Source of the DNA: Streptomyces sp. NBRC 109706
GTDB lineage: Bacteria; Actinomycetota; Actinomycetes; Streptomycetales; Streptomycetaceae
NCBI RefSeq assembly: GCF_000974485.1
Contig: NZ_BBOM01000007.1
Coordinates: 620,001 to 684,000 of the forward strand
Reading direction: 5' to 3'
DNA: 64,000 nt
A program made the translations under genes and the position numbers. Below, one piece after another: positions 49,780-58,497 of the stretch; the stretch's first letter is position 1; each line of letters begins with the position of its first letter. Below the pieces are notes generated by a model, which was not told the origin of the DNA, did not search any database, and saw nothing but the letters and a program-made list of their open reading frames with translations.

Positions 49780-51126
49780 TCACGCGACCGGGTTGGGTTG
49801 GTCGAGCATCGAGGCGGACGCGCTGACCATCTGCTCCACGGCCCGCTCGGGCGACATGTTGCCCAGCAGCGCCGACTGCATCGGCTGCGTCATCTGGTTC
49901 TGGAAGTTGGATCCGGAACCGGTGAACCAGTTGGGCGGGTCGAGGACGGCGACCTCCGAGGCCCCCGCGTAGGACGCCTGGGGATCGAGTTCGGCGTACC
50001 GCTCGTCCGCGATCACCGGCTCGTACGCGGGGATATGGCCGGCGGACGCCCAGGTGTAGCTGGCCTTGAGCATGGTGGCGACAAAACGGTGCGCCTCCCG
50101 GCGGCGGGCCTCGTCCACCCGCGACTGCCGGGGCAACACATAGGCGTGCGAGTCGGCGTTCACCGCCGGCTGGTCGAAGATCGTGGGGAAGGGGGCCGCG
50201 CCCAGTGGACGCCCGGTGCTCCTGAGGTTGGGCAGCTCCCACTCCCCGGAGAAAATCATGGCCCCCCGGCTCCCCTGGAAGGCAGCCATCGCCCCCGCAT
50301 AGTCAAGGTGGTTGGGGTTCCGGTCGCCGTCGAACAGCTCCGTCATAAAAGTGATCACGCGCACGGCCGCGTCAACGTCGACCTCGGGCTCGCCACCATC
50401 CGGCAGCACCCACTTGGCACCGGTCTGCGCGTAGAGACCGTTGAACAGCCGCCAGCACTGGGCCTGGTCGCCCACATGCCCGAAGAGCACCCCGGTGCCG
50501 TTCTGCGCCGAGGCGAGCGCTTCGCTCGCCGCCAGCATCCGGTCCGGCGAACCGATCGGCGCCAACTCCCCTTCGCTGTCCAGCAGTCCGGCCTGGTCGG
50601 CTATCTCCTTGTCGTAGAAGACGATGAACGGGTGGGTGTCCAGCGGGATCGCATAGACCTCGCCGTCCCACTTCGCGCGCTCCCAGATCGCCGGGGCGAA
50701 GTGCTCCTCGCCCACCCCGAACTCGGCCAGCACATCGAGGTCGAAGGGGTCGAGCAGGCCGCCCGGCGCGTAACCCGCCAGCCGGGAGAGATGGAGCACC
50801 GCCACCTCGGGCGCCCGCCCGCCGGCCGCCGCCATGGCGAGCTTGGTGTAGTAGGAGGGGCCCCACTCCAGAATCGTCCGGTCGACCGAGAAGGCGTCGG
50901 CACCCGAGGTGGCCGTCTCCAGCATCTCGTCCATCAACACGCCGTCGCCGCCGGAGAAGAGGTCCCATACCCGCAGCGAGGAGGAGCCGGAAGGCGAGGC
51001 CGGCGAGGCGCAGCCGGCCAGCAGACCCGGCGCGGCGACGGCGCCGGCCCCGGCGAGTCCCCACCGGAGCAGTCCTCGGCGGCCCATCCGCAATCCGCCA
51101 CCATGTCCGGAATGATCGAAGCTCAT
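49780..51126 (-). CDS. Extracellular sugar-binding lipoprotein of ABC importer
   Basis: A 448-residue solute-binding protein of family 1. The N terminus carries a twin-arginine-like pair and hydrophobic core (GRRGLLRWGLAGAGAV) and a lipobox with Cys39 (LLAGC), so it should be attached to the membrane outside the cell. The mature part has the expected mixed alpha/beta pattern with many tryptophans near the end that could stack on sugar rings. ATG 51126 follows AAAGGTG. It is the first gene of the importer operon and is divergent from the LacI regulator; operator-like inverted repeats lie between them. Confidence 0.94.
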   Translation of the reverse strand: MSFDHSGHGGGLRMGRRGLLRWGLAGAGAVAAPGLLAGCASPASPSGSSSLRVWDLFSGGDGVLMDEMLETATSGADAFSVDRTILEWGPSYYTKLAMAAAGGRAPEVAVLHLSRLAGYAPGGLLDPFDLDVLAEFGVGEEHFAPAIWERAKWDGEVYAIPLDTHPFIVFYDKEIADQAGLLDSEGELAPIGSPDRMLAASEALASAQNGTGVLFGHVGDQAQCWRLFNGLYAQTGAKWVLPDGGEPEVDVDAAVRVITFMTELFDGDRNPNHLDYAGAMAAFQGSRGAMIFSGEWELPNLRSTGRPLGAAPFPTIFDQPAVNADSHAYVLPRQSRVDEARRREAHRFVATMLKASYTWASAGHIPAYEPVIADERYAELDPQASYAGASEVAVLDPPNWFTGSGSNFQNQMTQPMQSALLGNMSPERAVEQMVSASASMLDQPNPVA

Positions 51127-51166
51127 TTCGCACCTTTCCCACCCGACGCTGGGTTGTTGATACGTG

Positions 51167-51194
51167 TTTACAGCGATGTAGAAAGCCGTGTAAA
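51167..51194. promoter_or_regulatory. TTTACA-N16-TGTAAA inverted repeat in the importer/LacI gap
   Basis: TTTACA at 51167-51172 and TGTAAA at 51189-51194 face each other in the 174-bp gap between the divergent binding-protein and LacI genes. It could be a regulator site or overlapping promoter elements. Confidence 0.4.
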
Positions 51195-51214
51195 GAGGTT
51201 GGTACGCGTTGCTT

Positions 51215-51236
51215 TCTGTCGGAGATTCCCGACAGA
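51215..51236. promoter_or_regulatory. Inverted repeat TCTGTCGG-N6-CCGACAGA upstream of lacI-type gene
   Basis: Perfect 8-bp arms with a 6-bp spacer, 65-86 bp before the LacI-type start codon. It is the longest perfect inverted repeat in this gap. It can act as an operator for autoregulation or fold as a leader hairpin. Confidence 0.5.
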
Positions 51237-51300
51237 TGGTTACTGTTCGACCCGCCGGCCGGGGGCCCGGTACGATCGATCGCGGCTCAGGGAGGTCGGG

Positions 51301-52338
51301 TTGGCGAGGCCCAGGATCAAGGACGTGGCGCAGCTGGCGGGCGTCTCCGAGAAGACGGTTTCCAACGTCATCAATGACTACGTCCACGTCTCGGACCGCA
51401 CGCGGCGGGTGGTCCGCCAGGCCATAGACGACCTCGGCTACCGGGTCAACCTCGCGGGACGCCACCTCAGACGGGGCCGCACCGGCATCCTCGCCCTGGT
51501 GGTACCGGAGTTGGACCTCCCCTACTTCGCCGAGCTGGCCAACCTGATCATCGCGGAGGCGGACCGCAACGGGCTCACCGTCCTGGTGCACCAGACCCGC
51601 GCCGACCGGGAGCACGAGCTGTCCGCGCTGAACGGCTTCGGCTCGGACTTCGCCGACGGCGTCATCCTCAGCCCGTTGGCGCTGGTCGACGACGACCTCA
51701 GAAACCGCAGGGGGGCGCTGCCCACGGTGCTCCTCGGCGAGACGCTGGGCGCCGGACAGGCCGACCATGTCGCCATCGACAACGAGTCGGCCGCCCGCGA
51801 GGCCACCGAGCACCTGCTCGCCCTCGGCCGCCGCCGCATCCTGGTGATCGGCGGCAGGGAGGCCGCCGGCCCCGGCACCGCCGAACTGCGCACCCGGGGC
51901 TATCTCAGCGCGCTCGCGGCGGCGAACATCCCCTACGACCCCTCGATGCTCCTGCCGGTCCGGAAGTTCGCGACCCCGGACGGAGCGGCGGCGATCCACA
52001 CCGCCCTGGAGAGCGGCGCCCGTCCCGACGGCCTGCTCGCCCTCAACGACCAGATGGCGATCGGCGCGATCCGCGTCCTGCACGAGCGCGGCCTGCGCGT
52101 CCCCGACGATGTCGCGGTGGTCGGCTTCGACGACGTCGAGGCGGGACGCTTCAGCGTTCCCACCCTCACCACCGTCGCCCCCGACAAGGCGGCGATCGCG
52201 GGCGCGGCCGTGGGCATGCTGGTCCAACGCATCGCCGAGTCCAACGCCCCCGCCTCCCCCACCACGGCACCACCGCCGCCACCGCACGAACGCGTGGTCC
52301 CCCACCACCTGATGGTCAGAGAAAGCACGGCCCGCTGA
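51301..52338 (+). CDS. LacI-family transcriptional regulator
   Basis: A 345-residue repressor-type regulator. The N-terminal HTH and hinge are typical (RPRIKDVAQLAGVSEKTVSN, then YRVNLAGRHLR), followed by a periplasmic-binding-protein-like sensor domain (about 60-330) with ALNDQMAIGAIRVLHERG and VVGFDDVE. It begins with TTG at 51301 behind AGGGAGG; no ATG or GTG fits the HTH start. It is divergent from the sugar importer operon and probably represses it until the sugar is present. It could also control the palindrome at 43808. The C terminus is extended by a Pro-rich run before HERVVPHHLMVRES. Confidence 0.95.
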   Translation: MARPRIKDVAQLAGVSEKTVSNVINDYVHVSDRTRRVVRQAIDDLGYRVNLAGRHLRRGRTGILALVVPELDLPYFAELANLIIAEADRNGLTVLVHQTRADREHELSALNGFGSDFADGVILSPLALVDDDLRNRRGALPTVLLGETLGAGQADHVAIDNESAAREATEHLLALGRRRILVIGGREAAGPGTAELRTRGYLSALAAANIPYDPSMLLPVRKFATPDGAAAIHTALESGARPDGLLALNDQMAIGAIRVLHERGLRVPDDVAVVGFDDVEAGRFSVPTLTTVAPDKAAIAGAAVGMLVQRIAESNAPASPTTAPPPPPHERVVPHHLMVRESTAR

Positions 52339-53027
52339 CCCGTCCGCCGCACCCCCACCCCTGCGGCACCGACCCCGACACGCCACCGACGCCCCGAGCC
52401 GGCGGGAGGCGGGCACTCCGACCGACCACGCGCACCAGACGACCCCCGGCCCACGCCGAACCGGGACACCCCGAGCCGGATCCCAACGGCGCATCGGCAC
52501 GGAAACAACCACGGCACCACAACAGTTCACGCCCCGGGGCGAGCCACCACACGAACCCCACCACGCGAACGACCACGGGCCCACGCCGGAGCCGAGCCCG
52601 ACGCGTCGACGCGACAACGGCCGTCGCACCACAACGGTTCGCGGCCCGAGGCGAGCCACCGCCCGGAAACCCGACCCCCGCCCGGTCGCCACGGGCCACC
52701 CCCGTCCCGCGCCGGCCGCGCCAGGCCACCGCCCGGCCGCCAGGCCGACGCGGACCACCCCCGGCGTGGCCGCCAGCGGCCACGCCGCCGCCCGCGGCGG
52801 CAAGCCCACCGCGCCAGGCCACCGCTCGGCCGCACCACCATTGGGGGCCGAACACCGCACACACACACAGGTACGCACGCACACGCGCAGATAGAACCAC
52901 CGAAAGCGACCGCCGCCAACCCATCCGACCAACTCTCCAACCGTCGCCCGCCATCCACGGTCGGATTCCGACCCAACCGCACAGCGTCACCCACCCCCAC
53001 CACACTCCCCGGCCACCCCACCCCCGT
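52339..53027. other. Gene-free, repeat-containing spacer between lacI-type and GH26 genes
   Basis: About 690 bp with no believable gene. It is rich in CCACC-type runs and carries imperfect direct repeats: a segment at 52512-52550 (CACCACAACAGTTCACGCCC core) recurs at 52625-52660 with changes, and a segment near 52720-52740 recurs near 52810-52830. The open frames here on the minus strand consist of Gly, Arg, Trp and Val in low-complexity order. It looks like decayed or recombining spacer DNA. Confidence 0.6.
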
Positions 53028-53030
53028 CAT

Positions 53031-53076
53031 TGACATGCTCGCGACCCTGCGTTCGAATGAGTGCGGGAGCGCTCCC
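53031..53076 (+). promoter_or_regulatory. Promoter with CebR-like operator for the GH26 gene
   Basis: A -35 TTGACA (53031-53036), 16-bp spacer and -10 TCGAAT (53053-53058) are followed at once by the perfect palindrome GGGAGCGCTCCC (53065-53076), which extends to GGGAGCGCTCCCA. This matches the known CebR box TGGGAGCGCTCCCA that represses cellulase genes until cellobiose is present. Its place across the likely transcription start fits repression. The GH26 start codon is 62 bp further on. Confidence 0.75.
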
Positions 53077-53138
53077 ATTCGCAAGATCCACAACACAATC
53101 GCGCAGGAACACACCTCACGGGACGAGGGTGATCACGT

Positions 53139-54614
53139 ATGACGATGACGATGCGGACGCCGATACGAACAGCGCTCGCCGGCGCGGCGCTGGCCGGCCT
53201 GTTGGCCGCCACGGGAGCGACAGCCGCCACCGCGGGGGAGGATCCCGCCGCCGAGACGCCTGCCCCCGCCGAGGCCGAGGTCTACGAGGCCGAGGACGGC
53301 GAGTTGGTCGGGGTGGAGGTGGACAACACCGCCCCCGGGTACTCGGGCAGCGGCTATGTGACCGGTTTTGACGCCGACCACGATCAGGTCACCATCAGCA
53401 TCCCGGAAAGCCCGGGCGGATTGCACGAGTTGACCGTTCACTACCGGACACCGAACGGTCAGAAGAATGCGACGCTGCTGCTGAACGGGTCCGGCATGGG
53501 CGAGATCACCCTGCCGGAGACGAACGAGTTCACCGCCCTGCCCGCCGGCAAGGTGCTGCTCCAGGAGGGCACCAACACCCTGACGGTGCGCAGCAACTGG
53601 GGCTGGTACGAGATCGACGCGATCAGCCTGGAGCCGGCGGCCGAACGACCGCCGCACCAGGTGACCGGCGAGCCGGTCAACCCGGACGCCTCGCCGGAGG
53701 CGCGGTCGCTGCTGAGCTATCTGACCGACCACTACGGCAACGCCATCCTCAGCGGTCAGCAGGACATGGCGTCCATCGAGTGGATCGAGGAGAACCTCGA
53801 CACCTCGCCGGCCATCGCCGGCCTGGACCTGATGGACTACTCCCCCAGCCGCGTCGAGCGCGGCACGGTCGGACAGGACGTGGACCACGCGCTCGCCTGG
53901 GACGAACGTGGCGGGATCACCACCTTCGTCTGGCACTGGAACGCGCCCAGCGGGCTGATCGACGAACCGGGCAACGAGTGGTGGCGCGGCTTCTACACCG
54001 AGGCGACCACCTTCGACGTCGAGGCCGCGTTGGCCGATCCGTCGTCCGAGGACTACGGCTTGCTGCTGCGCGATATCGACGCCATCGCCGAGGAGTTGCA
54101 GCGGCTTGAGGACGCGGGCATCCCGGTGTTGTGGCGACCGCTGCACGAGGCCGAGGGTGGCTGGTTCTGGTGGGGTGCCAAGGGCGCCGAACCGGCCAAG
54201 GAGCTGTGGCGGCTGATGTACGACCGGCTGACCGAACTCCACGAGCTGGACAACCTGATCTGGGTGTGGAACTCCGTCGACCCCGAGTGGTACCCGGGCG
54301 ACGACGTGGTGGACATCGTCAGCGCCGACTCGTATCCGCCGCCCGGCGACCACGGTCCGCTGAGCGCCACCTACGACCAGCTGGTCGAGTTGGGCCAGGA
54401 CAGCAAGCTGGTTGCCCTCACCGAGTGCGGCCCGATCCCGGACCCGGACCTGTTGACGGCGTACCGGGCGGACTGGAGCTGGTTCGTCACCTGGTCCGGT
54501 GAGTTCCTCACCGACGGCAACTGGAACTCGCGCGAGCACCTGGAGCACGTCTACACCCATCCCGATGTGATCACGCTGGACGAGGTGGGCGACTTCAAGA
54601 ACCACGGCCGCTGA
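53139..54614 (+). CDS. Secreted CBM35-GH26 glycoside hydrolase (mannanase-like)
   Basis: A 491-residue extracellular enzyme. A signal peptide (residues 1 to about 32, TALAGAALAGLLAATGATAA) is followed by a carbohydrate-binding module of CBM35 type (about 47-166, starting VYEAEDGELVGVEV and ending WYEIDAISLEP), then the GH26 catalytic barrel (about 180-485). Acid/base Glu337 (WRPLHEAEGGWFWWG) and nucleophile Glu429 (VALTECGP) are present. GH26 is mainly beta-mannanases, so cleavage of mannan or glucomannan is the best guess. ATG 53139 has GAGGGTG upstream. A CebR-like box predicts control by cello-oligosaccharides, which suits glucomannan breakdown. It ends before a strong hairpin. Confidence 0.94.
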   Translation: MTMTMRTPIRTALAGAALAGLLAATGATAATAGEDPAAETPAPAEAEVYEAEDGELVGVEVDNTAPGYSGSGYVTGFDADHDQVTISIPESPGGLHELTVHYRTPNGQKNATLLLNGSGMGEITLPETNEFTALPAGKVLLQEGTNTLTVRSNWGWYEIDAISLEPAAERPPHQVTGEPVNPDASPEARSLLSYLTDHYGNAILSGQQDMASIEWIEENLDTSPAIAGLDLMDYSPSRVERGTVGQDVDHALAWDERGGITTFVWHWNAPSGLIDEPGNEWWRGFYTEATTFDVEAALADPSSEDYGLLLRDIDAIAEELQRLEDAGIPVLWRPLHEAEGGWFWWGAKGAEPAKELWRLMYDRLTELHELDNLIWVWNSVDPEWYPGDDVVDIVSADSYPPPGDHGPLSATYDQLVELGQDSKLVALTECGPIPDPDLLTAYRADWSWFVTWSGEFLTDGNWNSREHLEHVYTHPDVITLDEVGDFKNHGR

Positions 54615-54660
54615 GCCAGCCCGCCCAACCACTCTCCCGGCCGGCTCGTTCCGGCCATAT

Positions 54661-54697
54661 CCGGGGCCCTGACGGTGGCACGCCGTCGGGGCCCCGG
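54661..54697. terminator. Long hairpin after the GH26 gene
   Basis: 15-bp arms with one G-U pair (left arm 54661-54675, right arm 54683-54697, starting CCGGGGCCC) enclose a 7-nt loop, 46 bp past the GH26 stop. It is a likely terminator that separates this gene from the fatty-acid operon. Confidence 0.8.
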
Positions 54698-54778
54698 CGT
54701 GCCCGGGACCCCCCTTGCGTCTGACGCTACTCGTTCGTAACATCGCCGGCATGGCGGCATCCGTGTCGCCGTTCGCCG

Positions 54779-55966
54779 ATGCTGGGGGGCCCATTGACCA
54801 GGACGGGGCCGAACGTCGGGCCGCTGGCCGGCGTGCGCGTGGTGGAGCTGGCCGGGATCGGCCCCGCGCCGTTCGCCGGGATGCTGCTGGCCGATCTGGG
54901 CGCCGATGTGGTGCGGGTTGACCGCCCGGGCGGCCAGCCCCTGGGCATCGATCCGGCGCACGATCTCACCAACCGCAACAAGCGTTCCGTGCTGGTGGAT
55001 CTCAAGGCCGAGGCGGGTCCCGGCGCGGTGCTGGATCTGGTGGAGCGCGCCGATGTGCTGCTGGAGGGGTTCCGGCCCGGCGTCGCCGAGCGGCTGGGCG
55101 TCGGCCCCGAGGCGGCGCTCGCCCGTAACCCCGGGCTGGTGTACGGCAGGATGACGGGCTGGGGGCAGGACGGGCCGCTGGCGCCGCGGGCCGGCCATGA
55201 CATCGGCTATCTGGCGACGGTGGGCGCGCTGGGCCTGATCGGCCCGGCCGACGGGCCGCCCTCGATCCCGGTCAATCTGCTGGGGGACTATGCGGGCGGC
55301 TCGTTGTACCTGGTCAGCGGGGTGCTGGCGGCGCTGCTGCACGCTGGGCGCACGGGCGTGGGGCAGGTGGTGGACGCCGCGATCGTGGACGGTACGGCGC
55401 ATCTGACGTCGATGCTCTGGGGCATGCTGGGCGCCGGCGCCTGGCGGGACGCGCGCGGGGTCAACATCCTGGACGGCGCCTGCCCCTACTACTCGGTGTA
55501 TGCCACGGCCGACGGCGGCTGGATGGCGGTCGGGGCCCTTGAGGAGCGGTTCTACGCGGAGTTCGCACGGCTGTTGGAGCTGCCGGCCGAGGCTCCCGAC
55601 CGGGGGGACGTCGGCCGATGGCCCCGGTTGCGGGAGCTGATCGCGGCGCGCTTCGCCGAGCGTTCGCGGGCCGAGTGGTCGGAGATCTTCGAGGGGACGG
55701 ACGCCTGTGTGGCGCCGGTGCTCTCGCTGGGCGAGGCCGCCGCTCATCCCCATCTGGCGGCGCGCGGCACCCTGGTCGATGAGGCGGGGGTGCGCCAGCC
55801 GGCGCCTGCCCCGCGTTTCTCGGCCACGCCCGGCGCCCTGCGCCGTCCGCCGGCCGAGCCGGGGGCGCATACGGCCGAGGTGGCGGCCGACTGGGCGGTG
55901 CCTACGCTGGTGGCCGCTCACAGCTCCGGCGAACGGCCGGAGCGGGGGACGGATGCGGGAAGCTGA
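54779..55966 (+). CDS. Alpha-methylacyl-CoA racemase (CaiB/BaiF family)
   Basis: A 395-residue family III CoA-transferase fold enzyme. The catalytic residues of alpha-methylacyl-CoA racemase are all found in the right order: His140 (RAGHDIGY), Asp170 (LLGDYAGGS) and Glu255 (VGALEERFY). Their spacing equals H126, D156 and E241 of the Mycobacterium tuberculosis MCR, with a constant shift of 14. Such enzymes turn (2R)-methylacyl-CoA into the 2S form required by acyl-CoA dehydrogenases. The start is uncertain: ATG 54779, or TTG 54794 behind GGGGGG. It is the first gene of an operon whose next gene, an acyl-CoA dehydrogenase, starts 10 bp after its stop or inside its end. Confidence 0.93.
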   Translation: MLGGPLTRTGPNVGPLAGVRVVELAGIGPAPFAGMLLADLGADVVRVDRPGGQPLGIDPAHDLTNRNKRSVLVDLKAEAGPGAVLDLVERADVLLEGFRPGVAERLGVGPEAALARNPGLVYGRMTGWGQDGPLAPRAGHDIGYLATVGALGLIGPADGPPSIPVNLLGDYAGGSLYLVSGVLAALLHAGRTGVGQVVDAAIVDGTAHLTSMLWGMLGAGAWRDARGVNILDGACPYYSVYATADGGWMAVGALEERFYAEFARLLELPAEAPDRGDVGRWPRLRELIAARFAERSRAEWSEIFEGTDACVAPVLSLGEAAAHPHLAARGTLVDEAGVRQPAPAPRFSATPGALRRPPAEPGAHTAEVAADWAVPTLVAAHSSGERPERGTDAGS

Positions 55967-55976
55967 GGTCAGCGCT

Positions 55977-57119
55977 ATGCGTCGGGAGATCTTCGATCCT
56001 GAGCACCTGGAGTTCCGCGCGACGGTGCGGGCGTTTCTGGCACAGGAGGTGTCGCCGCACCACGAGCGGTGGGAGCGGGCGGGTGTGGTGGACCGTTCGG
56101 TCTGGTCGGCAGCGGGCCGGCAGGGGTTGTTGGGGCTCGCGGTGCCGGAGGAGTACGGGGGCGGCGGCAGCGCGGACTTCCGCTTTCCCATGGTGCTGGC
56201 CGAGGAGTTCGCCCGCGCCGGCGCCACCGGCCCCGGTTTCCGGGTGCACAACGACATCGTGGGCCCCTATCTCACCGAGTTGGCCACGGATGAGCAGAAG
56301 CGTCGTTGGCTGCCCGGTTTCTGTTCGGGCGAGATCATCACCGCCATCGCGATGACCGAGCCGGGGGCGGGTTCCGATCTGCAGGGCATCAGGACCAACG
56401 CCGTGGACAAGGGAGACCACTATCTCCTCAACGGGGCGAAGACGTTCATCTCCAACGGGATCCTCTCCGATCTGGTGATCGTGGTGGCCCGGACCACTCC
56501 GGAGGGCGGCTCGCGGGGGCTCAGCCTGTTGGTGGTGGAGCGTGGGATGGAGGGTTTCGAGCGCGGTCGGAACCTCGACAAGATCGGTCTGCACGCGCAG
56601 GACACCGCCGAGTTGTCGTTCACGGATGTGCGGGTGCCCAAGGAGAATTTGCTGGGCGAGGAGCACCACGGGTTCTCCTATCTGATGTCCCGGCTGCCGC
56701 AGGAGCGGCTGACCATCGCGGTGGGCGCGGCGGCGGTGGCCGAGGGCATCCTGGAGGCGACCACGGAGTACGTGCGCGGCCGCGAGGCGTTCGGCCGGCC
56801 GCTGTCCAAGCTGCAGCATGTCCGGTTCCAGATCGCCGAGTTGGCCACCGAGACCACCGTCACCAGGACGTTTATCGACCGCTGCGTGCTGGAGCACAAC
56901 GCGGGCGGTCTGGACACCGCGCATGCCTCGATGGCCAAGTGGTGGGCCACCGAGCTGGCCAACAGGGTGGTCGACCGCTGTCTCCAACTCCACGGCGGCT
57001 ACGGCTATATGGCGGAGTACCCGGTCGCCCGCGCGTTCACCGACAGCCGGGTGCAGACGATCTTCGGCGGCACCACGGAGATCATGAAGGAGATCATCGG
57101 CCGCTCCCTGCTGGACTGA
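55977..57119 (+). CDS. Acyl-CoA dehydrogenase (long-chain type)
   Basis: A 380-residue FAD-dependent acyl-CoA dehydrogenase that makes the first double bond of beta-oxidation. The FAD/substrate motif AMTEPGAGSDLQGIRT and the late RVQTIFGGTTEIMKEIIGRS are clear. At the usual catalytic position of medium-chain enzymes (the second residue after IF or IY) it has Gly instead of Glu. A Glu at 260 (EGILEATTEYV) aligns with the helix G catalytic Glu of long-chain and isovaleryl enzymes, so it should be of that class. Start ATG 55977 is favoured (MRREIFDPEH); an ATG at 55953 would overlap the racemase gene. It acts after the racemase on branched acyl-CoA (inference). Confidence 0.94.
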   Translation: MRREIFDPEHLEFRATVRAFLAQEVSPHHERWERAGVVDRSVWSAAGRQGLLGLAVPEEYGGGGSADFRFPMVLAEEFARAGATGPGFRVHNDIVGPYLTELATDEQKRRWLPGFCSGEIITAIAMTEPGAGSDLQGIRTNAVDKGDHYLLNGAKTFISNGILSDLVIVVARTTPEGGSRGLSLLVVERGMEGFERGRNLDKIGLHAQDTAELSFTDVRVPKENLLGEEHHGFSYLMSRLPQERLTIAVGAAAVAEGILEATTEYVRGREAFGRPLSKLQHVRFQIAELATETTVTRTFIDRCVLEHNAGGLDTAHASMAKWWATELANRVVDRCLQLHGGYGYMAEYPVARAFTDSRVQTIFGGTTEIMKEIIGRSLLD

Positions 57120-57181
57120 CGCGACACGGCGGGGCCGACGCCGAAGGGCAACCGCCGACCCATAGCCATCCCTTACGCATT

Positions 57182-57200
57182 CCGTACCCATCCGGTACGG
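57182..57200. promoter_or_regulatory. Inverted repeat CCGTACC-N5-GGTACGG upstream of the thiolase
   Basis: Perfect 7-bp arms with a 5-bp centre lie 38 bp before the thiolase start, in the only sizeable gap (118 bp) of the operon. It resembles a TetR- or GntR-type operator and may mark a second promoter. Confidence 0.5.
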
Positions 57201-57237
57201 ATCCCGAAGAAGATTCCTGGAGAGAGGGGCAGCGACG

Positions 57238-58452
57238 TTGAGCACCGACGCGTTTGTCTACGAGGCCATTCGCACGCCGCGCGGGCGTGGCAAGGCGAAC
57301 GGTTCGCTGCACGAGGTCAAGCCCGTCGATCTGGTGGTCGGGCTGATCGACGAGCTGCGCCGCCGCCTTCCCGGTCTCGACCCGGCCGCCATCGATGACA
57401 TCGTCCTCGGCGTGGTCTCCCCGTTGGGGGATCAGGGCGCCGATATCGCCAGGACGGCGGCGCTCGCGGCCGGTCTGCCGGACACGGTGGCCGGCGTGCA
57501 GGAGAACCGCTTCTGCGCCTCGGGTCTTGAGGCGGTCAACCTCGCGGCGGCCAAGGTCCGTTCCGGCTGGGAGGATCTGGTGCTCGCCGGCGGCGTGGAG
57601 TCGATGTCGCGGGTGCCGATCGGCTCGGACGGGGGTGCCTGGGTGCATGACCCGATGACCAACTTCGCCACCGGCTTCGTCCCGCAGGGCGTGTCCGCCG
57701 ACCTGATCGCGACCGTCGGGGGCTTCACCCGCCACGATGTGGACAGCTATGCCGCCGAGTCGCAGGCCAGGGCCGTGGCGGCCTGGAAGGACGGCAGGTT
57801 CGGCCGGTCGGTGGTCCCGGTCGTCGACCGCAACGGGCTGCTGGTGCTGGACCGCGACGAGCATGTGCGCCCCGGCACCACGGCGGAATCGCTGGCGAAG
57901 CTCAAGCCGTCCTTCGCGGCCATCGGTGAGCAGGGCGGTTTCGACGCGGTGGCGCTGCAGAAGTACCACTGGCTGGAGCGGATCGACCATGTGCACCACG
58001 CGGGGAACTCCTCGGGCATCGTGGACGGCGCCTCGCTGGTGCTGGTCGGCGGCCGGGAGGTCGGCGAGCGCTACGGTCTGACGCCCCGGGCGCGGGTGGT
58101 CTCGGCGGCGGTCTCGGGCTCCGAGCCGACGATCATGCTCACCGGCCCGGCCCCCGCCTCCCGAAAGGCCCTGGCCAAGGCCGGGTTGACGGTCGCCGAT
58201 CTGGATCTGGTGGAGATCAACGAGGCGTTCGCCGCCGTGGTGTTGCGCTGCATCAGGGATCTCGATCTGGATCCGGAGATCGTCAATGTCAGCGGTGGGG
58301 CCATCGCGTTGGGGCATCCGTTGGGCGCCACGGGCGGGATGCTCCTGGGCACGCTGCTGGACGAGTTGGAGCGCAGGAACGGGCGGTACGGCCTGGTGAC
58401 GCTGTGCGTGGGAGGCGGAATGGGAGTGGCCACCGTGCTGGAACGCCTCTGA
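57238..58452 (+). CDS. Acetyl-CoA C-acyltransferase (thiolase)
   Basis: A 404-residue thiolase that cleaves 3-ketoacyl-CoA in the last step of beta-oxidation. The acyl-accepting Cys93 ([13 protein letters not shown]), the His motif VEINEAFAA, the GHPLGATG His and the late Cys in TLCVGGGMG are present. It begins with TTG at 57238 behind GGAGAGAGG; the length is normal. It lies 118 bp after the dehydrogenase and 45 bp before the hydratase/dehydrogenase fusion, so it forms a beta-oxidation unit with them. Confidence 0.95.
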   Translation: MSTDAFVYEAIRTPRGRGKANGSLHEVKPVDLVVGLIDELRRRLPGLDPAAIDDIVLGVVSPLGDQGADIARTAALAAGLPDTVAGVQENRFCASGLEAVNLAAAKVRSGWEDLVLAGGVESMSRVPIGSDGGAWVHDPMTNFATGFVPQGVSADLIATVGGFTRHDVDSYAAESQARAVAAWKDGRFGRSVVPVVDRNGLLVLDRDEHVRPGTTAESLAKLKPSFAAIGEQGGFDAVALQKYHWLERIDHVHHAGNSSGIVDGASLVLVGGREVGERYGLTPRARVVSAAVSGSEPTIMLTGPAPASRKALAKAGLTVADLDLVEINEAFAAVVLRCIRDLDLDPEIVNVSGGAIALGHPLGATGGMLLGTLLDELERRNGRYGLVTLCVGGGMGVATVLERL

Positions 58453-58497
58453 TCCCTTCGCCCGTTCAGCCCGTTCCGTCATCGAGGAGCAAGCCGC

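Noticed and set aside
52316-53114. Minus-strand frames in the 52.3-53.1-kb gap
   Set aside because: They consist of Trp, Arg, Gly and Val runs from repeats. No start signal or domain was seen.
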